Positions 1 through 5,439 of a stretch of 5,439 nucleotides of DNA are shown piece by piece. This DNA comes from an uncultured Candidatus Altimarinota bacterium (GTDB lineage: Bacteria > Patescibacteriota > Gracilibacteria > CAIRYL01): assembly GCA_947311665.1 (NCBI GenBank), contig CAMZLA010000030.1, forward strand, positions 1 through 5,439, given 5' to 3'. Made by a program: the position numbers and the translations under genes. The notes beneath the pieces were generated by a model. That model had not been told where the DNA came from. It saw only the letters and a list, made by a program, of their open reading frames with translations, and made no database searches. Numbering within the stretch: the first letter of the stretch is position 1; each line of letters opens with the position of its first letter.

Positions 1-530
1 AGTTCTTTTTCAATGATATATTGAAATAATCCATCCCTAATATTATTATCTGCTATAACTGTTAATTTCGAACTCATCCTCATTATTAATTCATTATAAT
101 TTGTTGGATTAGTATTAAAATATTCATAAATAGTTTTTTCACTTATTATTCTATGTTTCTCTCTCATATAATTTCTTTTTATACATTCTTGAACATTTAC
201 ATTAAAATATATAGCTATATAATCAAGTTTAATTCTGCTGTCTTTTATTTGATTCATAATAATTTTACGATTTTTTAATGTATTAAAATATGTTGTATCC
301 AAAACAACACTATTTCCATTATTTAATAAGTTTATAGTTTCTTTTATAATGTTATCAAAAACTATTTTTTCTATTTTTTCTGAGTAAGTATTGCCAAATA
401 ATTTTTCTCTGATATTATCAGATGATAAAATATGTAAGTTAGCAAAATTATTTGAACAATAGGTTGACTTACCAGATCCAGGTAAACCAATTAAAAAATA
501 TAATTTTAATCTTTCAGTATTTAAATTCAT
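1..530 (-). CDS. P-loop kinase, polynucleotide-kinase-like (AAA_33 type), partial at 3' end
   Basis: The gene is read from an ATG at 528-530 and runs off the left edge of the window, giving 176 residues without a stop. A Walker A motif, GLPGSGKS, lies at residues 15-22. It is followed by SSDNIREKLFG (residues 36-46), an Asp-x-x-Arg arrangement typical of the phage T4 polynucleotide-kinase N-terminal domain and related zeta-toxin/AAA_33 kinases. VVLDTT (75-80) resembles the strand that carries a second acidic residue. A basic stretch, CIKRNYMREKHR (116-127), could form the lid. The family transfers the gamma-phosphate of ATP to a 5'-OH of a nucleic acid or to a small molecule, so the substrate cannot be told from this fragment. 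A strong Shine-Dalgarno sequence AGGAG (536-540) sits 5 nt before the ATG. It is the last visible gene of the nrd operon, 17 nt after the upstream kinase stop. A tRNA or RNA-repair kinase, or a nucleoside kinase, are alternatives. Confidence 0.75.
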   Translation of the reverse strand, partial: MNLNTERLKLYFLIGLPGSGKSTYCSNNFANLHILSSDNIREKLFGNTYSEKIEKIVFDNIIKETINLLNNGNSVVLDTTYFNTLKNRKIIMNQIKDSRIKLDYIAIYFNVNVQECIKRNYMREKHRIISEKTIYEYFNTNPTNYNELIMRMSSKLTVIADNNIRDGLFQYIIEKE

Positions 531-535
531 ATACA

Positions 536-540
536 CTCCT
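536..540 (-). promoter_or_regulatory. Ribosome binding site of the PNK-like gene
   Basis: On the minus strand AGGAG lies 5 nt before the ATG at 528-530, inside the 17-nt gap after the stop of the preceding gene. It supports this start for a gene whose end is outside the window. Confidence 0.75.
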
Positions 541-547
541 CAGAAAT

Positions 548-1129
548 TTAATTTTTATTTTGAATGTCTTTTGACACTATAGATAAGATTTCATTTTTAG
601 ACAAGTATGAAGTATCTATTTCTTGGTATTTAAAATTAGAATCTTTTAATAAAAATAATCTTGCTTTATCTTTTATTTTTTCAAATCTTATTTCTTTTAA
701 ATCAGATTCTTTATCTATACCATCTTTTTCATTAATTCGTTTTAATCTTACTTCTTCATTTGCAGTTAAAAGATATACTTTATAAATAGGTGGCATCAAT
801 GAAATAAGTTCTTGATAAAGAGGTATAATATTACCCCATTCTTTCTCATCTATTCTTGATAAATATATGCTAAAAGTAGATAATATAGATCTATCAAAAA
901 CTATAAAATCACTTTTTAATTTATCTATGGTTTCTAAATTTGCTGATAAATAATAAAATAAACTTGCTTTATCTGACCATTTACTATATGTATTGTTCCT
1001 AAGTTCATTAAATTCTTTTGGTATAGAATAAATTGTTTCTAAATTAGTAAATTCCTGCTTTAATCCATCAATTAATGTTGATTTACCTGTAGCATTACCA
1101 CCTTCAATTATATAATATTTAGTTTTCAT
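548..1129 (-). CDS. Thymidylate-kinase-like deoxynucleotide kinase
   Basis: This 193-residue protein is close to the usual size of thymidylate kinases (about 200-215 residues). It opens with a beta strand and the P-loop EGGNATGKST (residues 9-18), which matches the EGxDGxGKST of thymidylate/dNMP kinases except that the Asp-Gly is Asn-Ala. FDRS at 78-81 corresponds to the conserved Asp-Arg that binds the monophosphate substrate. LLTANEEVRLKRI (120-132) fits the strand and start of the Arg-containing lid. Its likely reaction is ATP-dependent phosphorylation of a deoxynucleoside or dNMP, which would feed dNTP supply next to the reductase. The base specificity is not visible. The ATG lies inside the end of nrdD (11-nt overlap), and its Shine-Dalgarno sequence AAGGAAG (1133-1139) is encoded by the last nrdD codons, suggesting translational coupling. 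The altered P-loop leaves open a more divergent deoxynucleoside kinase or other small P-loop kinase. Confidence 0.75.
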   Translation of the reverse strand: MKTKYYIIEGGNATGKSTLIDGLKQEFTNLETIYSIPKEFNELRNNTYSKWSDKASLFYYLSANLETIDKLKSDFIVFDRSILSTFSIYLSRIDEKEWGNIIPLYQELISLMPPIYKVYLLTANEEVRLKRINEKDGIDKESDLKEIRFEKIKDKARLFLLKDSNFKYQEIDTSYLSKNEILSIVSKDIQNKN

Positions 1130-2837
1130 TCACTTCCTTAATAATATTTGTATGTTTTATTCTATTTTTTTCTTCAAGTTTTTTACCATTACTAAAAGAA
1201 TTTAAATATCCTAGATAGCCACTAACTCTTCTGATTTTTGTAATATCTACACTTCCACAGTGTACACATTGTTCATTGTCTTCTGTTTCAAGACCACAAT
1301 TATTACAAATATCTTTTTCAAAATTAAAACCTAAGTAATGAGTATTATTATCTTCTGCAATTTTTATAAAATCTTCAAATCCATTAATATTTTCTTTAAT
1401 ATGAGATACTTCAATATATGATATACACCCTCCATTACAATACTTATGATGAGAGCCTTCCAATGATATTTTTTCAATTGGATTTACCAATTCATAAACT
1501 GGAACATGAAATGAATTTGTATAAAAGCCCTTTTTTAAAATATGATTATAATCTTTACTATATTCTTTATCTCTATCATTTTTTGGAAAAAAATATGAAA
1601 TACCTTCTCCTGATACTCCAATTAATGTAACTATTTTATTGCTAGTTTTTGATAAATTTCTACATATATTTGCCATAAAATCTAAAACTTTATCAATGAA
1701 TAGATGTTTTTCTTGTATTGTATTATTTTTCATTAATATCTCTGTCATTTCATGTGCTCCTATAAAGCCTAATGCTAAACTTGCTTCATTTAAAATATCA
1801 TCTATATTTTTATTAAATGGGTACAATAAGTTGTTATTAACTAAAATAGGTGCATTTTTTAATTTTATATCTTTTAAAATATTTTGATTTTTTATTAAGA
1901 TATCTAATGATTTTTTCATTAAACTTTCTATTTCATCAAAAATTTTATTTTTATTATTTATTTGCATTGCTATGTTTGGTAAATTAATAGAAATAGCTCC
2001 AATATTAGTTCGCCCAATACCATATTTTTCACCACTACTTGTTTCTAATAATCTCGATCTACATCCAACTGTATGTAAATGAAGGGGGTTAATATTCTTA
2101 TTTACAGCACTATCTGCTAAAATATAAGTTGGGTTCATTTGATATGAAGTTGTTTTTAGTGATTGTTTATATAAATAATAAAATTTATCATTTTGTGATT
2201 TGTTAATTCCTGATTTTACTCTAAAATGAATATTTGGAAATATATAAGGCTTACCTTTACTTGCACCATCTTCTAATATTTTCAAAATAGCTTTTGTAAT
2301 TAATGCAGATTGGCTGTTTTCTACAATACCTATAGTAAAAGATACATAAGGAGATTGATTACCAAATCTACTATTCGCAAAATTAATAATTTTAAAAAAT
2401 GATTGAATTTGAAAATATAACTCTTCGTATGTAGGAAATTTTATATCTAATTTTTTAAATAATTTTTCTAATTCATAATCAAAATTAACAAAAGTTAATC
2501 CACCTGAAATTTCATTTTCAATATTTATAGTAAAGATATTTAATTGTGTAAAAACATCATAAATATTTGTAGGTTTTTCAAGCTTAACATTATTTATTAT
2601 CAATCCATCTTGAAATATATGTTCTAATGAAATTGATACACAATTTAATGTAATTTCAAAATATTCAGAATCGTGCATATAAATTTTATTATTATCAAAC
2701 AAGCTTTTTTCTTCTTTAGTTAAATATTTATATATATCTTGTTTGTGCGACTTTACACCCGTATCATAAATTATATTTGCTGAACTGTTATAGTTGTTAG
2801 TATTGTCTTTTATTATTTCAGTCTTACATACTTTCAT
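1119..2837 (-). CDS. nrdD: Class III anaerobic ribonucleoside-triphosphate reductase, no ATP-cone
   Basis: This is the catalytic subunit that reduces ribonucleoside triphosphates to dNTPs without oxygen, using a glycyl radical. Visible family marks in order are: MHD (residues 54-56); Cys66 in the LNCVSISL segment, the position of the first active-site cysteine; VGCR with Cys259, the presumed thiyl-radical cysteine; GRTNIGAISINLPNIA (275-290); GFIGAHE (357-363); YTNSFHVPV (439-447); YCNGGCISYIE (467-476); a zinc ribbon with Cys511, 514, 524 and 527; and the glycyl radical motif RVSGYLG with Gly540. Asn278 lies 19 residues after Cys259, a layout that suggests the formate-dependent type (inference). 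At 572 residues it starts directly before the catalytic barrel and lacks the roughly 90-residue N-terminal ATP-cone of many bacterial NrdDs, so dATP shut-off through that domain is not expected; phage T4 NrdD is similarly short. It overlaps nrdG by 14 nt. A weak Shine-Dalgarno AAAAAGG precedes the ATG. Confidence 0.96.
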   Translation of the reverse strand: MKVCKTEIIKDNTNNYNSSANIIYDTGVKSHKQDIYKYLTKEEKSLFDNNKIYMHDSEYFEITLNCVSISLEHIFQDGLIINNVKLEKPTNIYDVFTQLNIFTINIENEISGGLTFVNFDYELEKLFKKLDIKFPTYEELYFQIQSFFKIINFANSRFGNQSPYVSFTIGIVENSQSALITKAILKILEDGASKGKPYIFPNIHFRVKSGINKSQNDKFYYLYKQSLKTTSYQMNPTYILADSAVNKNINPLHLHTVGCRSRLLETSSGEKYGIGRTNIGAISINLPNIAMQINNKNKIFDEIESLMKKSLDILIKNQNILKDIKLKNAPILVNNNLLYPFNKNIDDILNEASLALGFIGAHEMTEILMKNNTIQEKHLFIDKVLDFMANICRNLSKTSNKIVTLIGVSGEGISYFFPKNDRDKEYSKDYNHILKKGFYTNSFHVPVYELVNPIEKISLEGSHHKYCNGGCISYIEVSHIKENINGFEDFIKIAEDNNTHYLGFNFEKDICNNCGLETEDNEQCVHCGSVDITKIRRVSGYLGYLNSFSNGKKLEEKNRIKHTNIIKEVNEN

Positions 2838-3282
2838 ATTTTACCTTTTTGTTTATAAAGTTTATTGATTGGTTAGATGAACCATAAAACTTACCATAAA
2901 TTTTTTTATTTATATCAAATTTGCCAGTTTTAATAAATGTTAAGTTTTTTATTATGTTGTTATCAATTTCTTCCAGTTGATAGCTAGTGTATAGCCCAAT
3001 ATCAAAATCTTTTTTCTTTAATTCATTTATTAAAAGGATTAAAGCTTCTTTTTGTTCTAATGGTTCACCACCACTTATTGTAACTTTTTTTTGTGGAGTT
3101 TTATTGTAAATCTCATCAATTAATGTTTTTACTGTAAAGAGTTTACCATTTTTCATGTTCCAAAAGTCTTTATTTTGGCATCCATTGCATCCAACATTAC
3201 AACCACTAAAAAATATTGATGTTCTCAATCCATCTCCATCTACCATACTGCCATATACAATACCTGCTATATATATTTCCAT
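2824..3282 (-). CDS. nrdG: Anaerobic ribonucleotide reductase activating protein (radical SAM)
   Basis: This 152-residue protein is the iron-sulfur activase that uses S-adenosylmethionine to place the glycyl radical on NrdD, here probably Gly540. The length matches the family (E. coli NrdG is about 154 residues). VDGDGLRTSIFFSGC (residues 14-28) leads into the radical-SAM CxxxCxxC cluster motif with Cys28, Cys32 and Cys35. SGGEPL (70-75) is the SAM-binding GGEP motif, and GSSNQ (134-138) is the typical C-terminal NrdG signature. It is the first gene of the operon and overlaps nrdD by 14 nt, so the two are produced together. It starts only 20 nt after the attC-like site. The best Shine-Dalgarno candidate, AGGGG (3296-3300), is 13 nt from the ATG, longer than usual, so translation may be modest. 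No convincing promoter lies between the attC and the start, which suggests readthrough transcription. Confidence 0.96.
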   Translation of the reverse strand: MEIYIAGIVYGSMVDGDGLRTSIFFSGCNVGCNGCQNKDFWNMKNGKLFTVKTLIDEIYNKTPQKKVTISGGEPLEQKEALILLINELKKKDFDIGLYTSYQLEEIDNNIIKNLTFIKTGKFDINKKIYGKFYGSSNQSINFINKKVKYESM

Positions 3283-3302
3283 GTAAATTTTATTTCCCCT
3301 TA

Positions 3303-3371
3303 TGATAACGGTTGAAGATAGCCGATAAATTGCCGCTAGGTAATTTTATTCGCTACTCTGTTTTGTTAGAT
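3303..3371 (-). other. attC-like integron recombination site at the 3' end of the kinase cassette
   Basis: The site begins 5 nt after the kinase stop codon. On the minus strand it starts with a perfect R'' box ATCTAAC (3365-3371, consensus RYYYAAC) followed by AAAACA. It ends with GTTATCA (3303-3309), which keeps the essential GTT but departs from GTTRRRY at three positions. Between them lies an imperfect inverted repeat: AATT/AATT (3328-3331 with 3342-3345) closes a 10-nt loop GCCGCTAGGT (3332-3341, plus strand). The stem extends outward through GATA/TATTC and GATAGCC/GCTAC segments with single unpaired bases, the sort of extrahelical bases that integron integrase uses for strand choice. Length (69 nt), placement just after a stop and similarity to the 5241-5310 site support attC. 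A degenerate R' could mark the array end or a junction with a divergent cassette. Confidence 0.8.
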
Positions 3372-3376
3372 AATAA

Positions 3377-5218
3377 CTATGACATCATTAAGATATCATG
3401 ACTTCTTTTAATTTGCTTTAATGGTTCTAATGTTTTTTCACTTATCTCATAATAAGCTTGATAATCTTTATATATTTTATCTATAATTTTATCATTAGTA
3501 ATTAATGGTCCACTTTGTGGTGCTAAAAAGAAAATAGTATTTGTTAATATTCGACCTCTTAAAATAGCCTCTCCATTTAATTTGATTCTTTCTCCATTTA
3601 AAACTGCCCAGCCTGAATCAAATTCTGTTCTAGTGATATAATGTTCCTTAAAAATACCAAATTCCTCATAACCAGTAGCTTCATGATACAAACCTGTTGA
3701 TGAAAAAGAATCAGTTTCAATTATTATACAACTTCCACCAAAACTTTCATGATGTTTATAAAACCAAATTGATTTTATTTTAATTTCATCTAATCCAACT
3801 ATCCAACATGTAGCACAATATTCAGCTTTTACAATCTCATAAATATTCATATCTGAATAACCTTGGCTCCACCAAAGATTTAATTTCTTTACATTTGATG
3901 ATAAATCATTCATTATTTCATTGATTGTTTTACTATCTGTATATGTTTTAATTCCTTGTCGCATACCAAATTCAGGCATATATTTGTAAATTATTTCATC
4001 AAAATTATGTAAAGTATCTTCCCAGCTAATCTTTTTTTTATTTTGTAAAAAATTTTCAATATCCTGTTTTGAAGAAAATCTATTCTTAGGATTATTAGAC
4101 AACAAAATCTTTATCAGTTTTTCAAATTCTTTATAGTTTTTGTCATATTTTGCAAAAGTTATATTATCTTGACCTCTTAATGTATCATTTGTAATCAACC
4201 AATATAGCACTTGTCCTATAGCATACCAGTCAGCAGTAAATGTGATTTCATCAAATTTTTTACTAGATTGCTCGGGAGCAGAATAATAAAAATTTGCTAA
4301 TCTATCACTTTTTTTAGTATCAACAAGTTTAATATGTTCATCATCATTAAATTTTGCTATATCAAAATCACCCAATACTAATTTTCCATCCAAAATAAAA
4401 ATATTTTCTGGTTTTATATCTCTGTGTATAATTTTTTTATTATGAATTATATCAACTATATTTATTAAACTATTAAATAATTTTTTAAAAAGGGTAAAGT
4501 CAAATGTATCATTTTTCTTTTTATCTTCAATATAAACTTTTAAAGTATTTTCTGCTTTTGGCATTATAATATATGGTATTTTAATTTGTTCATTAATTTC
4601 TATACTATCAAAATGTATTTGAGGTAATATCACTCCTAAATGTTGAATTGATAATAAATTTAAATGAGCTTGTTTAAATCTTTTAAAAGTTGTGTTTTCT
4701 TTTTCTTTTATATTTTCAAGTAAAAATTTAATAGCATATTCTTTGCCATGAAAACTAAACCCTTTTACAACTGATGTTCCACCATTACCTAAAACTTTTG
4801 ATGATAATAAAAAATCTCCATATATATTAGTTATTTTCTGTTTTCTATTTAAATACTCATTAAGTTCTTTTTTTAAAATATCTTTACTTAATGGCAAACT
4901 ATCTTTTGGAACTACTGCTTTCTTTAATTCTTTTGGTGCTAAATAATTTATTAAAGGTTCAAATTCATCAGATAAGAATCTAGTTCTTTCATCATACTTC
5001 TGGAATTTATCTTTAATAAATCTCCAAAATGAATTTAAATCACCATTCGTTTTCAGCCAAACGGGAAGATAACTTTCTATTTCATTATTTGATAATAATT
5101 CACTTCTTAACACTTTATACTCATTATCTGAAACTTCTTTTCCCGTTGCACGAGATTTTAGTAAGTTATTTAAATAATCTATCTTTTCATAATCTGTTTT
5201 TAAAAATTCTATACTCAA
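3377..5218 (-). CDS. Ser/Thr protein kinase with uncharacterised N- and C-terminal regions (cassette gene)
   Basis: This is a 613-residue protein starting at TTG, with Shine-Dalgarno AAGGA 8 nt upstream; no early in-frame ATG exists. Residues 1-95 form a helical N-terminal region with LPVWLKTNGDLNSFWRFIK (51-69) and a Tyr-Asp-Glu-Arg turn at 75-78. From memory this resembles N-terminal regions of proteins annotated as abortive-infection or defence-linked (low certainty). The protein kinase domain spans about 135-390: glycine loop LGNGGTSVVKG (143-153), Lys164 in YAIKF, catalytic HRDIKPEN (265-272), metal site DFD (284-286) in place of DFG, APE (314-316), Asp330 in ADWYAIG, and Arg380. All catalytic residues are present, so an active kinase is expected. 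The C-terminal part (about 395-613) is a Trp/Tyr-rich globular domain that I do not recognise. No membrane segment or signal peptide is evident, so it is probably cytoplasmic. It sits alone between two attC-like sites. A phage-defence role is a guess from context. Confidence 0.92.
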   Translation of the reverse strand: MSIEFLKTDYEKIDYLNNLLKSRATGKEVSDNEYKVLRSELLSNNEIESYLPVWLKTNGDLNSFWRFIKDKFQKYDERTRFLSDEFEPLINYLAPKELKKAVVPKDSLPLSKDILKKELNEYLNRKQKITNIYGDFLLSSKVLGNGGTSVVKGFSFHGKEYAIKFLLENIKEKENTTFKRFKQAHLNLLSIQHLGVILPQIHFDSIEINEQIKIPYIIMPKAENTLKVYIEDKKKNDTFDFTLFKKLFNSLINIVDIIHNKKIIHRDIKPENIFILDGKLVLGDFDIAKFNDDEHIKLVDTKKSDRLANFYYSAPEQSSKKFDEITFTADWYAIGQVLYWLITNDTLRGQDNITFAKYDKNYKEFEKLIKILLSNNPKNRFSSKQDIENFLQNKKKISWEDTLHNFDEIIYKYMPEFGMRQGIKTYTDSKTINEIMNDLSSNVKKLNLWWSQGYSDMNIYEIVKAEYCATCWIVGLDEIKIKSIWFYKHHESFGGSCIIIETDSFSSTGLYHEATGYEEFGIFKEHYITRTEFDSGWAVLNGERIKLNGEAILRGRILTNTIFFLAPQSGPLITNDKIIDKIYKDYQAYYEISEKTLEPLKQIKRSHDILMMS

Positions 5219-5226
5219 TATAATGT

Positions 5227-5231
5227 TCCTT
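5227..5231 (-). promoter_or_regulatory. Ribosome binding site deciding the TTG start of the kinase
   Basis: AAGGA on the minus strand lies 8 nt before the TTG at 5216-5218 and just after the attC R' box (5241-5247). With no ATG near the beginning of the frame, it makes TTG the likely initiation codon. Confidence 0.7.
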
Positions 5232-5240
5232 ACAATTGTT

Positions 5241-5310
5241 ATCTAACGACTGAATTGAGAAATATTTGAGCCGCTAGGGTCAAATATTTCTCTCCAATGT
5301 TTTGTTATAT
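5241..5310 (-). other. attC-like integron recombination site at the 3' end of the preceding cassette
   Basis: The 70-nt site starts 3 nt after the stop codon of the upstream ORF. On the minus strand it opens with ATATAAC (5304-5310, one mismatch to RYYYAAC) plus AAAACA, and closes with a perfect R' box GTTAGAT (5241-5247, GTTRRRY) preceded by C, as in the classical CGTTAGAT end. Its core is a perfect 13-bp inverted repeat, GAGAAATATTTGA (5257-5269) and TCAAATATTTCTC (5280-5292). The repeat flanks the 10-nt loop GCCGCTAGGG (5270-5279, plus strand). Beyond it, TT (5255-5256) can pair with AA (5296-5297), leaving three bases (5293-5295) unpaired, like attC extrahelical bases. Loop and left end match the site at 3303-3371. 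No T-run follows the stem on either strand, so it is not a standard terminator. Confidence 0.85.
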
Positions 5311-5313
5311 GTT

Positions 5314-5439
5314 TTAGCTATACTTTTGTTCTTCAATAGCTCTTATTACCAGAACACCAAGTTGTCTCGTTATATGAAGGTTCCCATTTAAATTTTCAAT
5401 ACTAACATGAAGTTCTCTTGCCAAATCTCTAAGATGTGG
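5314..5439 (-). CDS. C-terminal end of an unidentified ORF (preceding cassette), 5' partial
   Basis: An open frame enters from the right edge and gives 41 residues before a TAA at 5314-5316. The peptide begins PHLRDLARELHVSIENL, which looks like a helix-turn-helix or an IF2-N-like small helical motif (leucine, alanine and VSIENL spacing), and ends in a charged helix, VIRAIEEQKYS. The fragment is too short for a family call. The reasons for believing it is real are that the frame is open to the edge, it has the same strand as all other genes, and the attC-like site starts 3 nt after its stop, the typical position of a cassette ORF end. It is probably the last part of the cassette preceding the kinase cassette. 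Confidence 0.55.
   Translation of the reverse strand, partial: PHLRDLARELHVSIENLNGNLHITRQLGVLVIRAIEEQKYS

Larger units (their letters stand above)
3309..5246 (-). mobile_element. Putative integron gene cassette carrying the Ser/Thr kinase
   Basis: The unit runs from the crossover point (between G and TT) in the right attC-like R' box to the same point in the left one, about 1.94 kb. It contains one ORF followed directly by its attC, the standard cassette layout. Its 5' end begins TTAGAT (minus strand) and its own attC starts ATCTAAC. If the unit were excised as a circle, the R boxes would read ATCTAAC and GTTAGAT, perfectly complementary, although neither attC has two matching R boxes in the array. 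That reciprocal match is what cassette exchange predicts. The cassette has 22 nt between the attC and the start codon and no clear promoter of its own, as is usual. No integrase gene or attI lies in the window, so the array and its platform are inferred. Confidence 0.75.

Noticed and set aside
2867..2873. GTTAGAT (2869-2875 region) as a third attC R' box
   Set aside because: It lies within the nrdG coding sequence at the conserved GSSNQ signature, with no matching TAAC partner, loop or hairpin nearby.
3283..3302. A dedicated promoter for nrdG between the attC and the start codon
   Set aside because: Only 20 nt are available, and the nearby TATCAT lacks a credible -35 partner. Readthrough from the kinase gene is simpler.
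5029..5223. Plus-strand ORF of 64 residues, and other plus-strand ORFs at 564-785, 1418-1630 and 1639-1887
   Set aside because: All lie antisense within well-supported minus-strand genes, have low-complexity composition typical of antisense AT-rich frames, and lack recognisable motifs or good ribosome binding sites.
5241..5283. A promoter for the kinase inside the attC (TTGACC as -35, TAGATA as -10)
   Set aside because: The two hexamers on the minus strand are about 32 nt apart and no alternative pair with 16-18 nt spacing is convincing.
5255..5297. Strong hairpin as a rho-independent terminator
   Set aside because: The 13-bp stem is AT-rich and has no T-run after it on either strand. The flanking R boxes and the second similar site fit attC better.
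3303..5310. The two flanking repeats as terminal inverted repeats of a transposon
   Set aside because: They are in the same orientation (direct) rather than inverted to each other. There is no transposase, and target-site duplication is not evident.

Overview
This is a very AT-rich window (roughly a quarter G+C by eye). Every credible gene lies on the minus strand, so the gene order reads from right to left. The protein content (a complete oxygen-sensitive class III ribonucleotide reductase with its activase) points to an anaerobic or facultatively anaerobic low-GC bacterium or one of its mobile elements. The sequence does not fix the lineage.

Right part (about 3300-5439): this looks like a stretch of an integron gene-cassette array. 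The tail of an unidentified ORF (stop at 5314-5316) is followed 3 nt later by an attC-like site (5241-5310). Then comes a TTG-initiated 613-aa Ser/Thr protein kinase gene (3377-5218), followed 5 nt after its stop by a second attC-like site (3303-3371). The two sites have nearly equal length (70 and 69 nt), an identical 10-nt left end on the minus strand (TAACAAAACA), imperfect inverted repeats with extra unpaired bases, and a nearly identical 10-nt terminal loop (GCCGCTAGGG and GCCGCTAGGT on the plus strand). The kinase gene plus the second attC forms a cassette of about 1.94 kb (3309-5246). Its two ends, joined as a circle, would restore a perfectly complementary ATCTAAC/GTTAGAT pair.

Left part (1-3302): only 20 nt after the second attC begins a tightly packed four-gene operon. 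It holds nrdG (radical-SAM activase), nrdD (class III anaerobic ribonucleotide reductase without an ATP-cone), a thymidylate-kinase-like P-loop kinase, and a polynucleotide-kinase-like P-loop kinase that runs off the left edge. nrdG/nrdD and nrdD/kinase overlap by 14 and 11 nt; the last two genes are 17 nt apart. NrdG generates the glycyl radical on NrdD, which reduces ribonucleoside triphosphates to dNTPs. The two small kinases plausibly act on nucleotides or polynucleotide ends. Such sets are common in phages and nucleotide-salvage islands.

The most interesting question is whether the nrd operon is itself an outsized multi-gene integron cassette or the chromosomal or phage flank at the end of an array. 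No integrase gene or attI is visible in the window.
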